DNA of 64,000 bases from Methanobacterium_B sp963703015 (GTDB lineage: Archaea; Methanobacteriota; Methanobacteria; Methanobacteriales; Methanobacteriaceae), in NCBI GenBank assembly GCA_963703015.1, contig OY969779.1, positions 62,001-126,000 on the forward strand. Reading direction: 5' to 3'. Positions 42,556-51,505 of the stretch are shown here, piece after piece (position 1 is the first letter of the stretch; each line of letters opens with the position of its first letter). Made by a program: the position numbers and the translations under genes. The notes below the pieces were generated by a model. It did not search any database, had not been told where the DNA came from, and saw only the letters and a list, made by a program, of their open reading frames with translations.

Positions 42556-44874
42556 CTAAGGACTTAAAAAATCTTTAGTCCTTTCTAAATTAATTTTAGC
42601 ATTCTCATTCATGGGATCTATTCTTATAGCTTCTTCAAATTGATGAATAGCTTCTTCAAATAGATTTAGATGATAGTAAACCACACCTAAATTATCATGT
42701 GCAGCTACATTGTTTGGATCAAATTTAAGAATTTCAATATATTGGTCACGAGCTGTTACATAATCTTCTTGATCAAGCAAAACTTGACCATAATTCATTC
42801 TTACAATACTTAAGTTATCATGAGCAAGAGAATATGAATTTAATATCATCTCAAATACAGCCCTGCCTTTCGCATACTCCCCTATTTTACAGTAAGCTAT
42901 CCCTAAATTAATGAACATTTCTTCATTTTCAAATGAAGGATCATTAAAATCTTTAAATCTAGATATGAGTTTCAAATACTCTTTTTTTTCTAATAAACAT
43001 TTTGATAAGCTGGAATTTAGACCTTTTAGATTAGGTTTAATCTTTAAAGCATTTTCAAATTTATTAATTGCTTCGTCATAGTCGCCGGATTTGGCTAATA
43101 TTATACCCCAACTAAGATAAGTGCCAGCATTCTCTGGATTGCTTTTGATTGATTCTTCAAATTCATGTATTGCAAGATCTATTTTTCCAAGTTCTGAAAA
43201 AACAAGGCCAAAATTATTATGAACTTTAGAATCATCTGATTTCAATGTTAGTGCTTTAATATATTTTTTAATAGCGCCCTCATTATCTTCATTATCCGAA
43301 AGAGCGATTCCCCAACTATTATAAAGTCCGGGGTCTTCTGGTTTGATATGATACGCTTTTTCATATAAAATAATTGCTTCATCTAAATATCCCTTCTTTA
43401 AATAAGCTTGACCTAAATTCATTATACCCTCAAAAAAATCAGGATTTATATTTAATGCATTCTTAAATTGTAATATCGCTTCATCGACTTGTCCTGCATC
43501 CATTAAAGTTTTTCCCATATTTACGTAAGCTTCAATATATTGTGGGTTTATTTTAATTATTTCCTTATAAAAATCAATGACTTCATTAAAATTTTTATTA
43601 TGTAAGTCCATATGCATTGAAGAAAGTGTAGCTAAGTTATAATAAGCAATTGAATTGTCTGGATCGATTTTAATAACTTCTTTAAATTTATTAATGGCTA
43701 GTTCATATTCTTTTGTAATAATAAATTCCATGCCTAAATTCATATGTGCTTCAATCAAATTTGGATTAAGAGCAAGTACCACCTCAAGTTCAGAAATTGA
43801 TTTTTCATGAAAACCTAATTTACTGAGTGCATAAGCTTTATTGACATGTTCTTCTGCAGTTAATTCCTCTATTGGATGAAATTTTGTTGGAATATTTCCA
43901 GTTTCTTTTTGATATAATCTTTCTAAATCCTCCCTTAACTCCACAAAATTATCATAACGATCATCAGGATTCTTTTTCAAACACTTTTCGATAATCGGGA
44001 AAATTATGTTATCAATTGGTTTTACTTCACCGTTTTTATGAGTAATACACCATCCATCGTAACCATCAGCATCAAATGGAGGTATACCTCCGTTTATCAT
44101 TTGATATAAAATTACGCCGATACTATAGATATCACTTTTAAAATTAACCAATCCGTCAAAAGTTTCAGGAGCCATATATTCATAGGTCCCCGTATAATAT
44201 CTTTTTATTTTATCTTCGGAAGAATCCAAAACATTTTCATCAACCTTTGATTCAGTTATTGATTTATTATTAAGTTCGTTTTCTGTAATTGCAAATCCAA
44301 AATCTGTTATTTTAAGAATTCCATCATTAGTAATCATGATATTATCTGGCTTTAGATCTCTATGACTTCTTACTCCACGTTTTTCTAAATGTTCCATACC
44401 ATGACACAATTGAATTGCCAAATCTAAAATTTTTGAATTTCTTTCCATTTCTATTTGAATTATGCCATCATTTTTTACATCTGAGTCATCAATTAACATT
44501 TCGTAGAATTTGACTGATGGAGAAAATTCAGTGTTTATATAATGTTGTAAATTAGTTCTATTATTATCATCGGGTAAGATAGGCTCCATTAATATAAAAG
44601 ATCTATCTTCAATTATGTCAAAAGAATAAGCATTGACAATATTTGGATGTTTTTCTAGTTCAATCCAAATTAATGCTTCCAGAAGAAAAGCTTCATTCAT
44701 TTCATCAGAAATAATATGATGGTCTTGTAAAGTTTTTAGTGCATAAATTCCACCAGTTTCATTATGAATGCAAATATAAACTACGCCCATCCCACTTTTA
44801 CCTTCTCCCCCACAAATATCTATTACCTTAAAGTTAGGGCCTATTAAATCACCTTTTTTAATATTCTTAATCAT
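42556..44874 (-). CDS. Hanks-type Ser/Thr kinase with long TPR array
   Basis: 772 residues. Kinase domain at about 1-330: GGEGKSGMGVVYIC, YALKTLQD, HRDLKPDNIMIT, DFGFAITEN, MAPETFDG, IYSIGVILYQMI. All key residues are present, so activity is expected. A roughly 20-residue insert (ESKVDENVLDSSEDKIKR) lies in the activation loop. TPRs from about 345 to the end number ten or more (for example AHMNLGMEFIITKEYELAIN; VHNNFGLVFSELGKIDLAIH). Eukaryote-type kinases with TPRs occur in some archaea, but substrates are unknown. First gene of a tandem pair with the truncated paralogue. Confidence 0.93.
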   Translation of the reverse strand: MIKNIKKGDLIGPNFKVIDICGGEGKSGMGVVYICIHNETGGIYALKTLQDHHIISDEMNEAFLLEALIWIELEKHPNIVNAYSFDIIEDRSFILMEPILPDDNNRTNLQHYINTEFSPSVKFYEMLIDDSDVKNDGIIQIEMERNSKILDLAIQLCHGMEHLEKRGVRSHRDLKPDNIMITNDGILKITDFGFAITENELNNKSITESKVDENVLDSSEDKIKRYYTGTYEYMAPETFDGLVNFKSDIYSIGVILYQMINGGIPPFDADGYDGWCITHKNGEVKPIDNIIFPIIEKCLKKNPDDRYDNFVELREDLERLYQKETGNIPTKFHPIEELTAEEHVNKAYALSKLGFHEKSISELEVVLALNPNLIEAHMNLGMEFIITKEYELAINKFKEVIKIDPDNSIAYYNLATLSSMHMDLHNKNFNEVIDFYKEIIKINPQYIEAYVNMGKTLMDAGQVDEAILQFKNALNINPDFFEGIMNLGQAYLKKGYLDEAIILYEKAYHIKPEDPGLYNSWGIALSDNEDNEGAIKKYIKALTLKSDDSKVHNNFGLVFSELGKIDLAIHEFEESIKSNPENAGTYLSWGIILAKSGDYDEAINKFENALKIKPNLKGLNSSLSKCLLEKKEYLKLISRFKDFNDPSFENEEMFINLGIAYCKIGEYAKGRAVFEMILNSYSLAHDNLSIVRMNYGQVLLDQEDYVTARDQYIEILKFDPNNVAAHDNLGVVYYHLNLFEEAIHQFEEAIRIDPMNENAKINLERTKDFLSP

Positions 44875-45121
44875 ATATGTTACATCCTAACGTGATAAGT
44901 CCTAAATAAGCAATCCTCTATGTTTTTAATATATAATCAAAGTAATAAATAATAATCTAATCAAAGTTATATTTGATTAATTGAATACAAATATATTAAA
45001 CACTGCAATCTCGTTTTTAGAAATTTATTCATATTAGAATTTAAAAATAAGTAATATGATAACTCCTTGGTGAAGATATCTACATTTAACGCATTGAAAT
45101 TAGATTTAAATAATATATTTA
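44875..45121. other. Intergenic region upstream of the kinase pair
   Basis: 247 AT-rich bases with the kinase promoter on the minus strand. ACGTGATAAGTC near 44893-44904 is nearly repeated at 40229-40240, beyond the kinase pair, hinting at duplicated flanking DNA. No gene. Confidence 0.3.
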
Positions 45122-45739
45122 TCAGGTTCCATTATTATGAATATTTTTAAGATATTCTTTGAACATTTTGTCTCTTAATTTGTATTTTCCTCGGGATTTT
45201 CTAATTAAAAGGTTTTTTTCAGTCATGGTTTTTAGAAATTTTGAGGGAACTGACCTAATACTTTCATTTTCATTAATTTCTTTAAATGATAAGATATCAG
45301 ATTTACTATTTAGAAATATGTCTAATATTTTTCGTTCTTCGTTAGCTGCATTTTCATACATTCCTCGAAATTCTCTTTGGGATAGAAATGCTAATGATGT
45401 GGAGAACGATTTTTCAAATTCTGATAGGGTAATTTTGTTATTTTGAGCTTCTTCAAAACAGTTGTAGGCTATAACTTGTATGTAGTAAGGGTTTCCTTCA
45501 GATACTTCATAACTTTTTTTAAGTACTACAGGTTCAAATTCAATTTTTTGTTTTTTTGATAGAATGTTTATGGCATCAGTAACTTCTTCAAGTGTTAGTG
45601 GACTTAATTCATATGGATTGAATATTCTTACTGCTGAGTCTGTATGTTCTTGTATTCTTGAAAATATGTCATATGCTCCAGTTGCTACAAACATTATTTT
45701 TAATCCTTGTAAATTTAATTCAGTCAATGCATTTTGCAA
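45122..45739 (-). pseudogene. AAA-type ATPase remnant lacking the P-loop half
   Basis: 205 residues remain: IMFVATGAYDIFSRIQEHTD (sensor-1-like), FNPYELSPLTLEEVTDAINI, EGNPYYIQVIAYNCFEEAQN, and a C-terminal winged-helix region (RKILDIFLNSKSDILSFKEI; LIRKSRGKYKLRDKMFKEYL). This is the back half of an archaeal STAND/ATPase of the type found with effector domains. There is no Walker A or B; the same frame upstream hits TGA within 40 nt of the first TTG, and no P-loop is found in other frames nearby. So the 5' half was deleted. TTG at 45739 is only the first possible start. Confidence 0.75.
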
Positions 45740-45993
45740 TATACTTAAAAAAAAGAAAATCAGAAGTTGGAATGTATTAATGATCTTATTGTCGGGGCTA
45801 ATGTCGGTCTATCTATTTTTTCTTATTGTTATTTAGTTAATTTTGATGGACTTATGATTTTTTCATATTTTTATGTTCTACAAATTAAATAACCCCTTTA
45901 ACTTACCTCAACAACATAACACAATTGAAATTTCCATTCATTCCATTTCCGAATATATCCTATGTAAATATGCTTTTAATTGCAGAATTAAAT

Positions 45994-47367
45994 CTAAAGT
46001 GCCAATTTTGTTGTGATTGCATAAATTTTGACTGTACCATTAACTCCATTTCCACTAATTACAAGGCTTCTAATTGTAGAACCATCTAAGTTTAAAGTAC
46101 CAGTTTTATTTTGGCCATTTTCAAATAAAGAAATACCTTTATTGTAAATTATGTTTTTATTATCCGGTAATGAGTCCCATCCAGTTACATTAGTATTATA
46201 TCCATCTATACTAAAACCATTGGCACCTGTTTTTGCTGGAGTCCAAGATAAATTATATTCTACCCTAATGTTTGTAGTTCCCTGAGGTATAACAACATAT
46301 GTACCGACTGAATTTGGGTTATTTAGATTACTTGCATTGTAAGTTCCGATTAATGTACTGTTTGTAGTTATTATGTGTTGTGGCATGTGTTGTGCGAATA
46401 TAATTGGTGTTCCAATAATAAGAGCTAAAATTCCGATAATTATTATACCCTGTTTCTTGTTTAGAGATTTTAAATTTTCTGTGAAGCTGCGATTATCGTG
46501 CGTATCTGTTTGTTTATTATATTTTAAATCGCCACCACATTGGCATTTTTCGAAGTCTTTTGAAGACTCTCCAGGTTGGAGTTCATAGTATCCTCCACAT
46601 TTTTCACATTCTAAATATCCTAGATCTTCAGATAAATAGAATAATGCCACTGATCTAAAAATGTAAATGCTCATGTATGGAAACACAATTAATGGAAGTA
46701 AAATAACACCTATAACTTTAAGGCCAATTAAAGTGAAAAAAACTTCAATTACAGCCCCTAAAAACACTATGATCAAACAAATAATTCCCGTAGTTATATA
46801 CCATACTATTAGATTACCCCATCCAATGTTGGAGATTTTATTGAATATTTCACGGAATTTAAATGCTGCTCCAATATCGCTGTCGTAAAATGCCATATTT
46901 GCAAGTGACATCAAAAATATGGGGTAGATTATGATCAAGTATAAAAATATAATGGCAATTAAAATTACAAGGAATATTGTAGCAATATTTGTTCCTATAC
47001 TCCCTATGGTTAGTCCTAAAGATAATCCACCAAAGATTATAATGAAAATCAAAGGAATTGCATAGGCAATACCAACTACAATCACAGATATACCATTTGT
47101 GATAAGCTCAATCCAATGGTTAAATGGTGGAAGTTTTGAAACCCCCGCCAAAGATAATTTTAAAATTCTAATTTCATAACCGAATACTAATACTCCAAAT
47201 AACAACCCCACAATACTTAACATAGATATTAAGAGCTTATCTACACCTAATGACTGCAAAATAAAATTTAAAGAATTAAACACTACAAAAATTCCCAGAA
47301 TTAAAAATTTCTTCCAATCCGATAACGGATATTTCAAAGAATCTTTTACTATTTCACCTATTTTCAT
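45994..47367 (-). CDS. DUF4013 membrane protein with zinc ribbon and C-terminal external domain
   Basis: 457 residues. The N-terminal 240 residues are a DUF4013-type polytopic membrane region (SLKYPLSDWKKFLILGIFVV; FNKISNIGWGNLIVWYITTG) with about six helices. A zinc ribbon at about 255-287 (YLECEKCGGYYELQPGESSK, CQCGGDLKY) follows. After another helix (GIIIIGILALIIGTPIIF) a 120-residue C-terminal part, probably outside, ends in GNGVNGTVKIYAITTKLAL. The ribbon is nearly the same as those ending two proteins at 51506-53261. Function unknown. ATG at 47367 is preceded by weak AGAGAGATAA. Confidence 0.82.
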   Translation of the reverse strand: MKIGEIVKDSLKYPLSDWKKFLILGIFVVFNSLNFILQSLGVDKLLISMLSIVGLLFGVLVFGYEIRILKLSLAGVSKLPPFNHWIELITNGISVIVVGIAYAIPLIFIIIFGGLSLGLTIGSIGTNIATIFLVILIAIIFLYLIIIYPIFLMSLANMAFYDSDIGAAFKFREIFNKISNIGWGNLIVWYITTGIICLIIVFLGAVIEVFFTLIGLKVIGVILLPLIVFPYMSIYIFRSVALFYLSEDLGYLECEKCGGYYELQPGESSKDFEKCQCGGDLKYNKQTDTHDNRSFTENLKSLNKKQGIIIIGILALIIGTPIIFAQHMPQHIITTNSTLIGTYNASNLNNPNSVGTYVVIPQGTTNIRVEYNLSWTPAKTGANGFSIDGYNTNVTGWDSLPDNKNIIYNKGISLFENGQNKTGTLNLDGSTIRSLVISGNGVNGTVKIYAITTKLAL

Positions 47368-47475
47368 AATTTTATCTCTCTATTCTCAATTAACATACTC
47401 TGATTATGAAATATAAGATTATAATATATAAAATAGTGATGTTTAACAAGAAAAAAAGGAAAAATATGGGAATTT

Positions 47476-47601
47476 TTATCTTCCTGTTTTGAATTTGTAT
47501 ACATATGCCACGTGGTTTCCAGAGTAGTCTTTAATTGCTGCTGATGGAATATATACTGTGTAAGAGGAGTAACTGAGTTTCTTATGGGTTGTAATGTAGC
47601 T
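47476..47601 (-). pseudogene. Remnant of an adhesin C-terminal Ig-like domain
   Basis: About 41 residues ending YSSYTVYIPSAAIKDYSG, then KFKTG before the stop. They match the end of the surface protein at 55210-57354 (YQVYIPGAAVKDKAGNN ... FQFKTK), the last strands of a bacterial-type Ig domain (Big_5). It lies immediately downstream of another adhesin that ends with its own membrane anchor, so it is a leftover of a different adhesin gene. Confidence 0.7.
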
Positions 47602-47618
47602 GTAAATATTAATGAGTA

Positions 47619-50330
47619 TTACTTTTTGCCTATTACCGTTCCGCCAATGATCATCATGAGGAGTAAAATTAGCCATGTTATTGGTAAACCTGTTTTTTGC
47701 ATGGGTATCGTGGTTGATTTGGCTTTTAAACTTGTTTTTGAATTTGAGTGTGTTCGTACATTTGGAGAATATGTTTTCGAGGCAGAGGTTAGTGTTTTTG
47801 CAGTGTTAATTGTAATTGGAGTAACAGTTTTTGTATTGAGGTTGTAGGTCAGTGATGTTATCTTTGAATCGAACAAATAATGTCCGTTGTGGTTTATTTC
47901 TCCACTAATACGGTAGTAATTATCTCCAAAAGTTGCACTCTTTAGTGTCCACATCAGTGATATGGAACTGATGCCATTTTTTAAATTACTTCCACCCATA
48001 CCTGTTATTTGAAAGCTGTTTGGTAAAGGAATTATTACTGTAACATTTTTTGCTGTATTTGGTCCCTTATTTTCCAGATGGTAAGTTAAAGTAAATTTTT
48101 CGCCTATTTTTGGATTCTTGTTGGATGTTGAAATCTTTAGATTAAGATAGGCTGCAGGGTCAAGTGTTAATAATCCTTTAGCTTGTGAATGACTGTAGAA
48201 GTTGGATCCATTATAATTTAAAGAAACGTTATATTTCCCAACACCGTGGGGCAGATATTTTATAGAAGCCACACCCTCACTGTTTGTCACTGCAGGAAAC
48301 TTTTTATTTTGTATATTAAAAATTACGGCTTGTCCAGGTAACAGATTACCAAAGACGTCTTTTAGTGTGGCTTTTAAGTTAAGATATTTATTATTATATC
48401 CATTGACATTATCCACCACAATTTTTGTTGGTGTTTGAACTACGGTTAAATTGTTAATGTTAATGCTTCCAGCGTACGTTGTATCTCCAAGGTACTCTGC
48501 AGATAGTGGATACACTCCAATACTTTGTGGGATAATATAGGATAAGTGAGCCACACCATTTCCATCAGTTGTAGCTGTCCCCACAACGACATTGTTTACT
48601 TTAAACTCAACTGTTCCATTAGAAACTGGTTTTGATTCTGAATCTGTTACTTTAACTATTAAGTTGATGTTACCTTTTTTATATCCACTTGCAGGATTGA
48701 TTACTGTTGATGTAGGGATTAAGTTGACCTTCACATTTGTTGAAACTGTTTGATCGTCTACTTTGGCTGATACATCTGAAATTCCCGGAGTAAGACCTGT
48801 AAATGAAGTGTTTGATACGCAGTTAGTTGTAATGCTGGTTTGGGGATTGACAACACCATCTGTACAGTTAAATTCAACAATAAGTCCATCTGGAATAAGT
48901 AGATCATCAGGGTCATGATATAATCCATTGGAATCATGGAGCAGATCCACTATTATAGTTGAACTATTTTTATAATCTATTGTGCTGGGATTGGAGTTGA
49001 TTGTTAGAACAATCCATGGGTTGTAAGTTCCACCTGAACCGCTTATTTCTCCCGAAGGATCAAAATTATAACCCCACCAGTTTAAAGTTGCATCTAGAGC
49101 TCCAGCTTCAACAAATAAAGTGGTGCCAACCGCATTGTTTTCGATTATCCGGTTAAAATTTATATTAGCTGTTCCACTGTTGTGGACAGCGCCCCCAGAA
49201 CCATTAGGGCCTTTAGATCCATCTTCCCCATTGGTCCCATAGGGGGCAAGACCTGCACTTCCACCACTTCCCCCTGTTTTAACTGAGTTGTAGGTGATGG
49301 ATGAGCTCGTAATAGCAAGTATTCCTTTATTATATACAGCTCCTCCTTGTCCTGAAGATCCGCCGTTACCTCCATCACCCCCGTATTTTGCAACACCGCC
49401 CTTGCCTCCACTACCACCGTTACCTCCAATTCCTGCTGTGTTGTTTAGAAGGGTTGTATTGGTTATGATTAGAGTTCCTGTATTATAAATTGCACCGCCG
49501 GAACCTCCTATGCCACCTAAGCCCCCATGACCACCATTACTGTCAGATGGTACGAATAATCCGCCTGTACCTCCATCTCCACCGTTTCCTCCATTTCCAC
49601 CGTTTCCTGCGGAGTTTTGGCTAAATCTGGAATTAATTATGGTAGCTTTTCCTGTGTTGTAAATTGCACCACCTGAACCACCAGAACCAGAGTCACCACC
49701 TTTACCTCCATCAAAATCCATTCTACCCTCTCCGCCGTTTCCACCGCTTCCACCGTTTCCTGCAGAGTTTTTGGTGAAAGTGGAATTTATCACAGTGAGT
49801 GTTCCTGTATTGTAAATTGCACCACCATCACTGCCGTTTCCTCCATTTCCCCCGCCATAAGAGTAACTTGATTCACCATTTTCTCCATTGGCCGCGGCAT
49901 TATTTTCAAATAAACAATTAACAACTGTACAAAAACCATTGTTGTTTATGGCACTTCCACTTGCTGCTGCTCCGCCTGTAAGTTTTATATTTTGGAGAGT
50001 TACATTGACATTGTTGGAAATTGAGAATATCCAGTTAGTGCCTGTGCCATCTATGAATGTACCCTTGGGACTTTGACCGATGATACTCATATTTCTAGTA
50101 ATGGATATCTTGGTGTTTTGTATACCTGTGTATTGGCCATCTGCAATCTTTACATAGCCATTTTCATTGACAGAATCAGTAGCACTTTTAATATTTTGTT
50201 TTGGTCCGCTTGTACCGTTCCATGTTGGGTTTAGCCCATCATATGAATCACTTCCAGAAGAAGCGTTTACATATATAGTATTCCCTACTGCTGATACTGT
50301 GTTAATACATAGAAGTAAGGTTAAACTCAA
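47619..50330 (-). CDS. Large adhesin-like surface protein with Gly-rich beta-helix and Ig-like domains
   Basis: About 903 residues or more. After a signal peptide ending near TVSA, VGNTIYVNASSGSDSYDGLN starts a parallel beta-helix whose repeats (GGAIYNTGTLTVINSTFTKN) are broken by Gly/Asn-rich loops (NGGNGGDGG). Ig-like units follow at about 530-710 (GNINLIVKVTDSESKPVSNG; PGQAVIFNIQN), then a DUF11-like segment (ISTSNKNPKIGEKFTLTYHL) and a C-terminal membrane anchor with KK. TTG at 50330 gives too short a signal peptide. The frame extends upstream through NLNTDRTAIFISILF to a G-run at 50394-50390 with no ATG, GTG or TTG; ATA 50381 or ATT 50387 may be the real start. Confidence 0.88.
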   Translation of the reverse strand: MSLTLLLCINTVSAVGNTIYVNASSGSDSYDGLNPTWNGTSGPKQNIKSATDSVNENGYVKIADGQYTGIQNTKISITRNMSIIGQSPKGTFIDGTGTNWIFSISNNVNVTLQNIKLTGGAAASGSAINNNGFCTVVNCLFENNAAANGENGESSYSYGGGNGGNGSDGGAIYNTGTLTVINSTFTKNSAGNGGSGGNGGEGRMDFDGGKGGDSGSGGSGGAIYNTGKATIINSRFSQNSAGNGGNGGNGGDGGTGGLFVPSDSNGGHGGLGGIGGSGGAIYNTGTLIITNTTLLNNTAGIGGNGGSGGKGGVAKYGGDGGNGGSSGQGGAVYNKGILAITSSSITYNSVKTGGSGGSAGLAPYGTNGEDGSKGPNGSGGAVHNSGTANINFNRIIENNAVGTTLFVEAGALDATLNWWGYNFDPSGEISGSGGTYNPWIVLTINSNPSTIDYKNSSTIIVDLLHDSNGLYHDPDDLLIPDGLIVEFNCTDGVVNPQTSITTNCVSNTSFTGLTPGISDVSAKVDDQTVSTNVKVNLIPTSTVINPASGYKKGNINLIVKVTDSESKPVSNGTVEFKVNNVVVGTATTDGNGVAHLSYIIPQSIGVYPLSAEYLGDTTYAGSININNLTVVQTPTKIVVDNVNGYNNKYLNLKATLKDVFGNLLPGQAVIFNIQNKKFPAVTNSEGVASIKYLPHGVGKYNVSLNYNGSNFYSHSQAKGLLTLDPAAYLNLKISTSNKNPKIGEKFTLTYHLENKGPNTAKNVTVIIPLPNSFQITGMGGSNLKNGISSISLMWTLKSATFGDNYYRISGEINHNGHYLFDSKITSLTYNLNTKTVTPITINTAKTLTSASKTYSPNVRTHSNSKTSLKAKSTTIPMQKTGLPITWLILLLMMIIGGTVIGKK

Positions 50331-50637
50331 AAATAATATTGATATAAAAATAGCTGTTCTATCAGTATTTAAGTTAATTATAACAATATCCCCCTTATTA
50401 TAATTTGAAAATTCTGTTGAAATCCACTTTGTTAACGGTGTGTGTAGTTATCAAACAATGTAATTATGACCCCAATAAATGTGTCACCCTGATTTGATAA
50501 TTACTGATTTAAATGTGATATTATTAATTTTAAATATTTAACTATCTGTTATAAATAAATACTACATCATAGTATTTTATGTTTCAAAATAAATAATCTC
50601 ATCAAGATTTAACAAACAGAATGATGTTGGAAATAAA

Positions 50638-50799
50638 ATGAATGATATCTGGATCATTATATTAATTTTAGAAGGTACAATCGGGATTATTCTATCTCTA
50701 TTTAAACCAAATCATTATTATTTTATTGCTTTTGGATTATTACTACTTTCACTGGGCATGTATGGATTAATAAAAAAGGTTTTAAATAGGACACCCTAA
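50638..50799 (+). CDS. 53-residue two-helix membrane protein
   Basis: Encodes 53 residues: MNDIWIIILILEGTIGIILS, a turn with FKPNHYYF, then IAFGLLLLSLGMYGLIKK and a short basic tail. Two transmembrane helices with both ends probably on the same side. Ribosome site weak (GTTGGAAATAAA). It lies upstream of lemA on the same strand by about 140 nt. Unknown family; small membrane proteins of this kind occur widely and could be real or spurious. Confidence 0.5.
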   Translation: MNDIWIIILILEGTIGIILSLFKPNHYYFIAFGLLLLSLGMYGLIKKVLNRTP

Positions 50800-50935
50800 A
50801 CAGATTGTCCTTGTTAGTCAGTTTCAATTGATCTATTAGAACATTTTTAGCTGAAGATTTATAGAAAAGATTATTAGAAATGTTTGTAGATACTAATTAG
50901 ATAATATAGTTAGATTTTTATGGTGGAATGAAAAA

Positions 50936-51505
50936 ATGGATTTTTCATATATTATACTGGGTATTATAATCTTGATTGCTATTTACATAGTTTATAGCTA
51001 TAACCGACTTATTGCAATGAGAAATATGGTTGATACTGCTTATTCCAATATAGATACTCTGCTCCAGAAACGGTTTGATCTTGTCCCCAATCTTGTGAAC
51101 ACTGTCAAAGGTTACATGACACATGAACGCGAACTTCTCGAAGAAGTTAGCAGGGCTAGGAGTGATTGGATGACTGCTTCTACCATACAGGAAAATGCAG
51201 GTGCTGATAATGTCGCAGCCAGTGCTTTAAAATCCATTTTTGCAGTGGCAGAAAACTACCCTGACCTTAAAGCAAATAAAAATTTTTTACTTCTGCAGGA
51301 AGAACTGGTGGGTATTGAAAATAAAATAGCTTATGCAAGGCAGCGCTATAACAGGACGGTGTTAGATTTAAATAATGTTGTACAGCAGTTTCCCACCAAC
51401 ATAATGGCTCAATTTTTCAAATTCCAAAGCCGTGAATATTTTGAGGTGGAATCAGACAAAATACGTGAAGCTCCAAGCGTAAAAGTTTTCGATGGTGAAG
51501 ATTAA
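50936..51505 (+). CDS. lemA: LemA family protein
   Basis: 189 residues. One N-terminal membrane helix (YIILGIIILIAIYIVYSYNR) and a cytoplasmic or external helical bundle with the family signature: AMRNMVDTAYSNIDTLLQKR, FDLVPNLVNTVKGYMTHERE, and YNRTVLDLNNVVQQFPTNIM. LemA is commonly encoded with HtpX-like M48 proteases, as here, where the protease starts directly after its stop. Role uncertain; membrane-protein quality control is the common inference. Weak ribosome site (GGTGGAATG). Confidence 0.93.
   Translation: MDFSYIILGIIILIAIYIVYSYNRLIAMRNMVDTAYSNIDTLLQKRFDLVPNLVNTVKGYMTHERELLEEVSRARSDWMTASTIQENAGADNVAASALKSIFAVAENYPDLKANKNFLLLQEELVGIENKIAYARQRYNRTVLDLNNVVQQFPTNIMAQFFKFQSREYFEVESDKIREAPSVKVFDGED

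Noticed and set aside
47602..47676. 66-residue minus-strand gene starting at 47676
   Set aside because: Its first part is just the adhesin gene's DNA in another frame; only the last ~41 residues resemble a protein, an adhesin tail remnant.
49160..49900. CRISPR array or minisatellite
   Set aside because: The periodic GC-rich DNA is explained by coding for Gly/Asn-rich turns in one long adhesin frame; no spacer-repeat structure.
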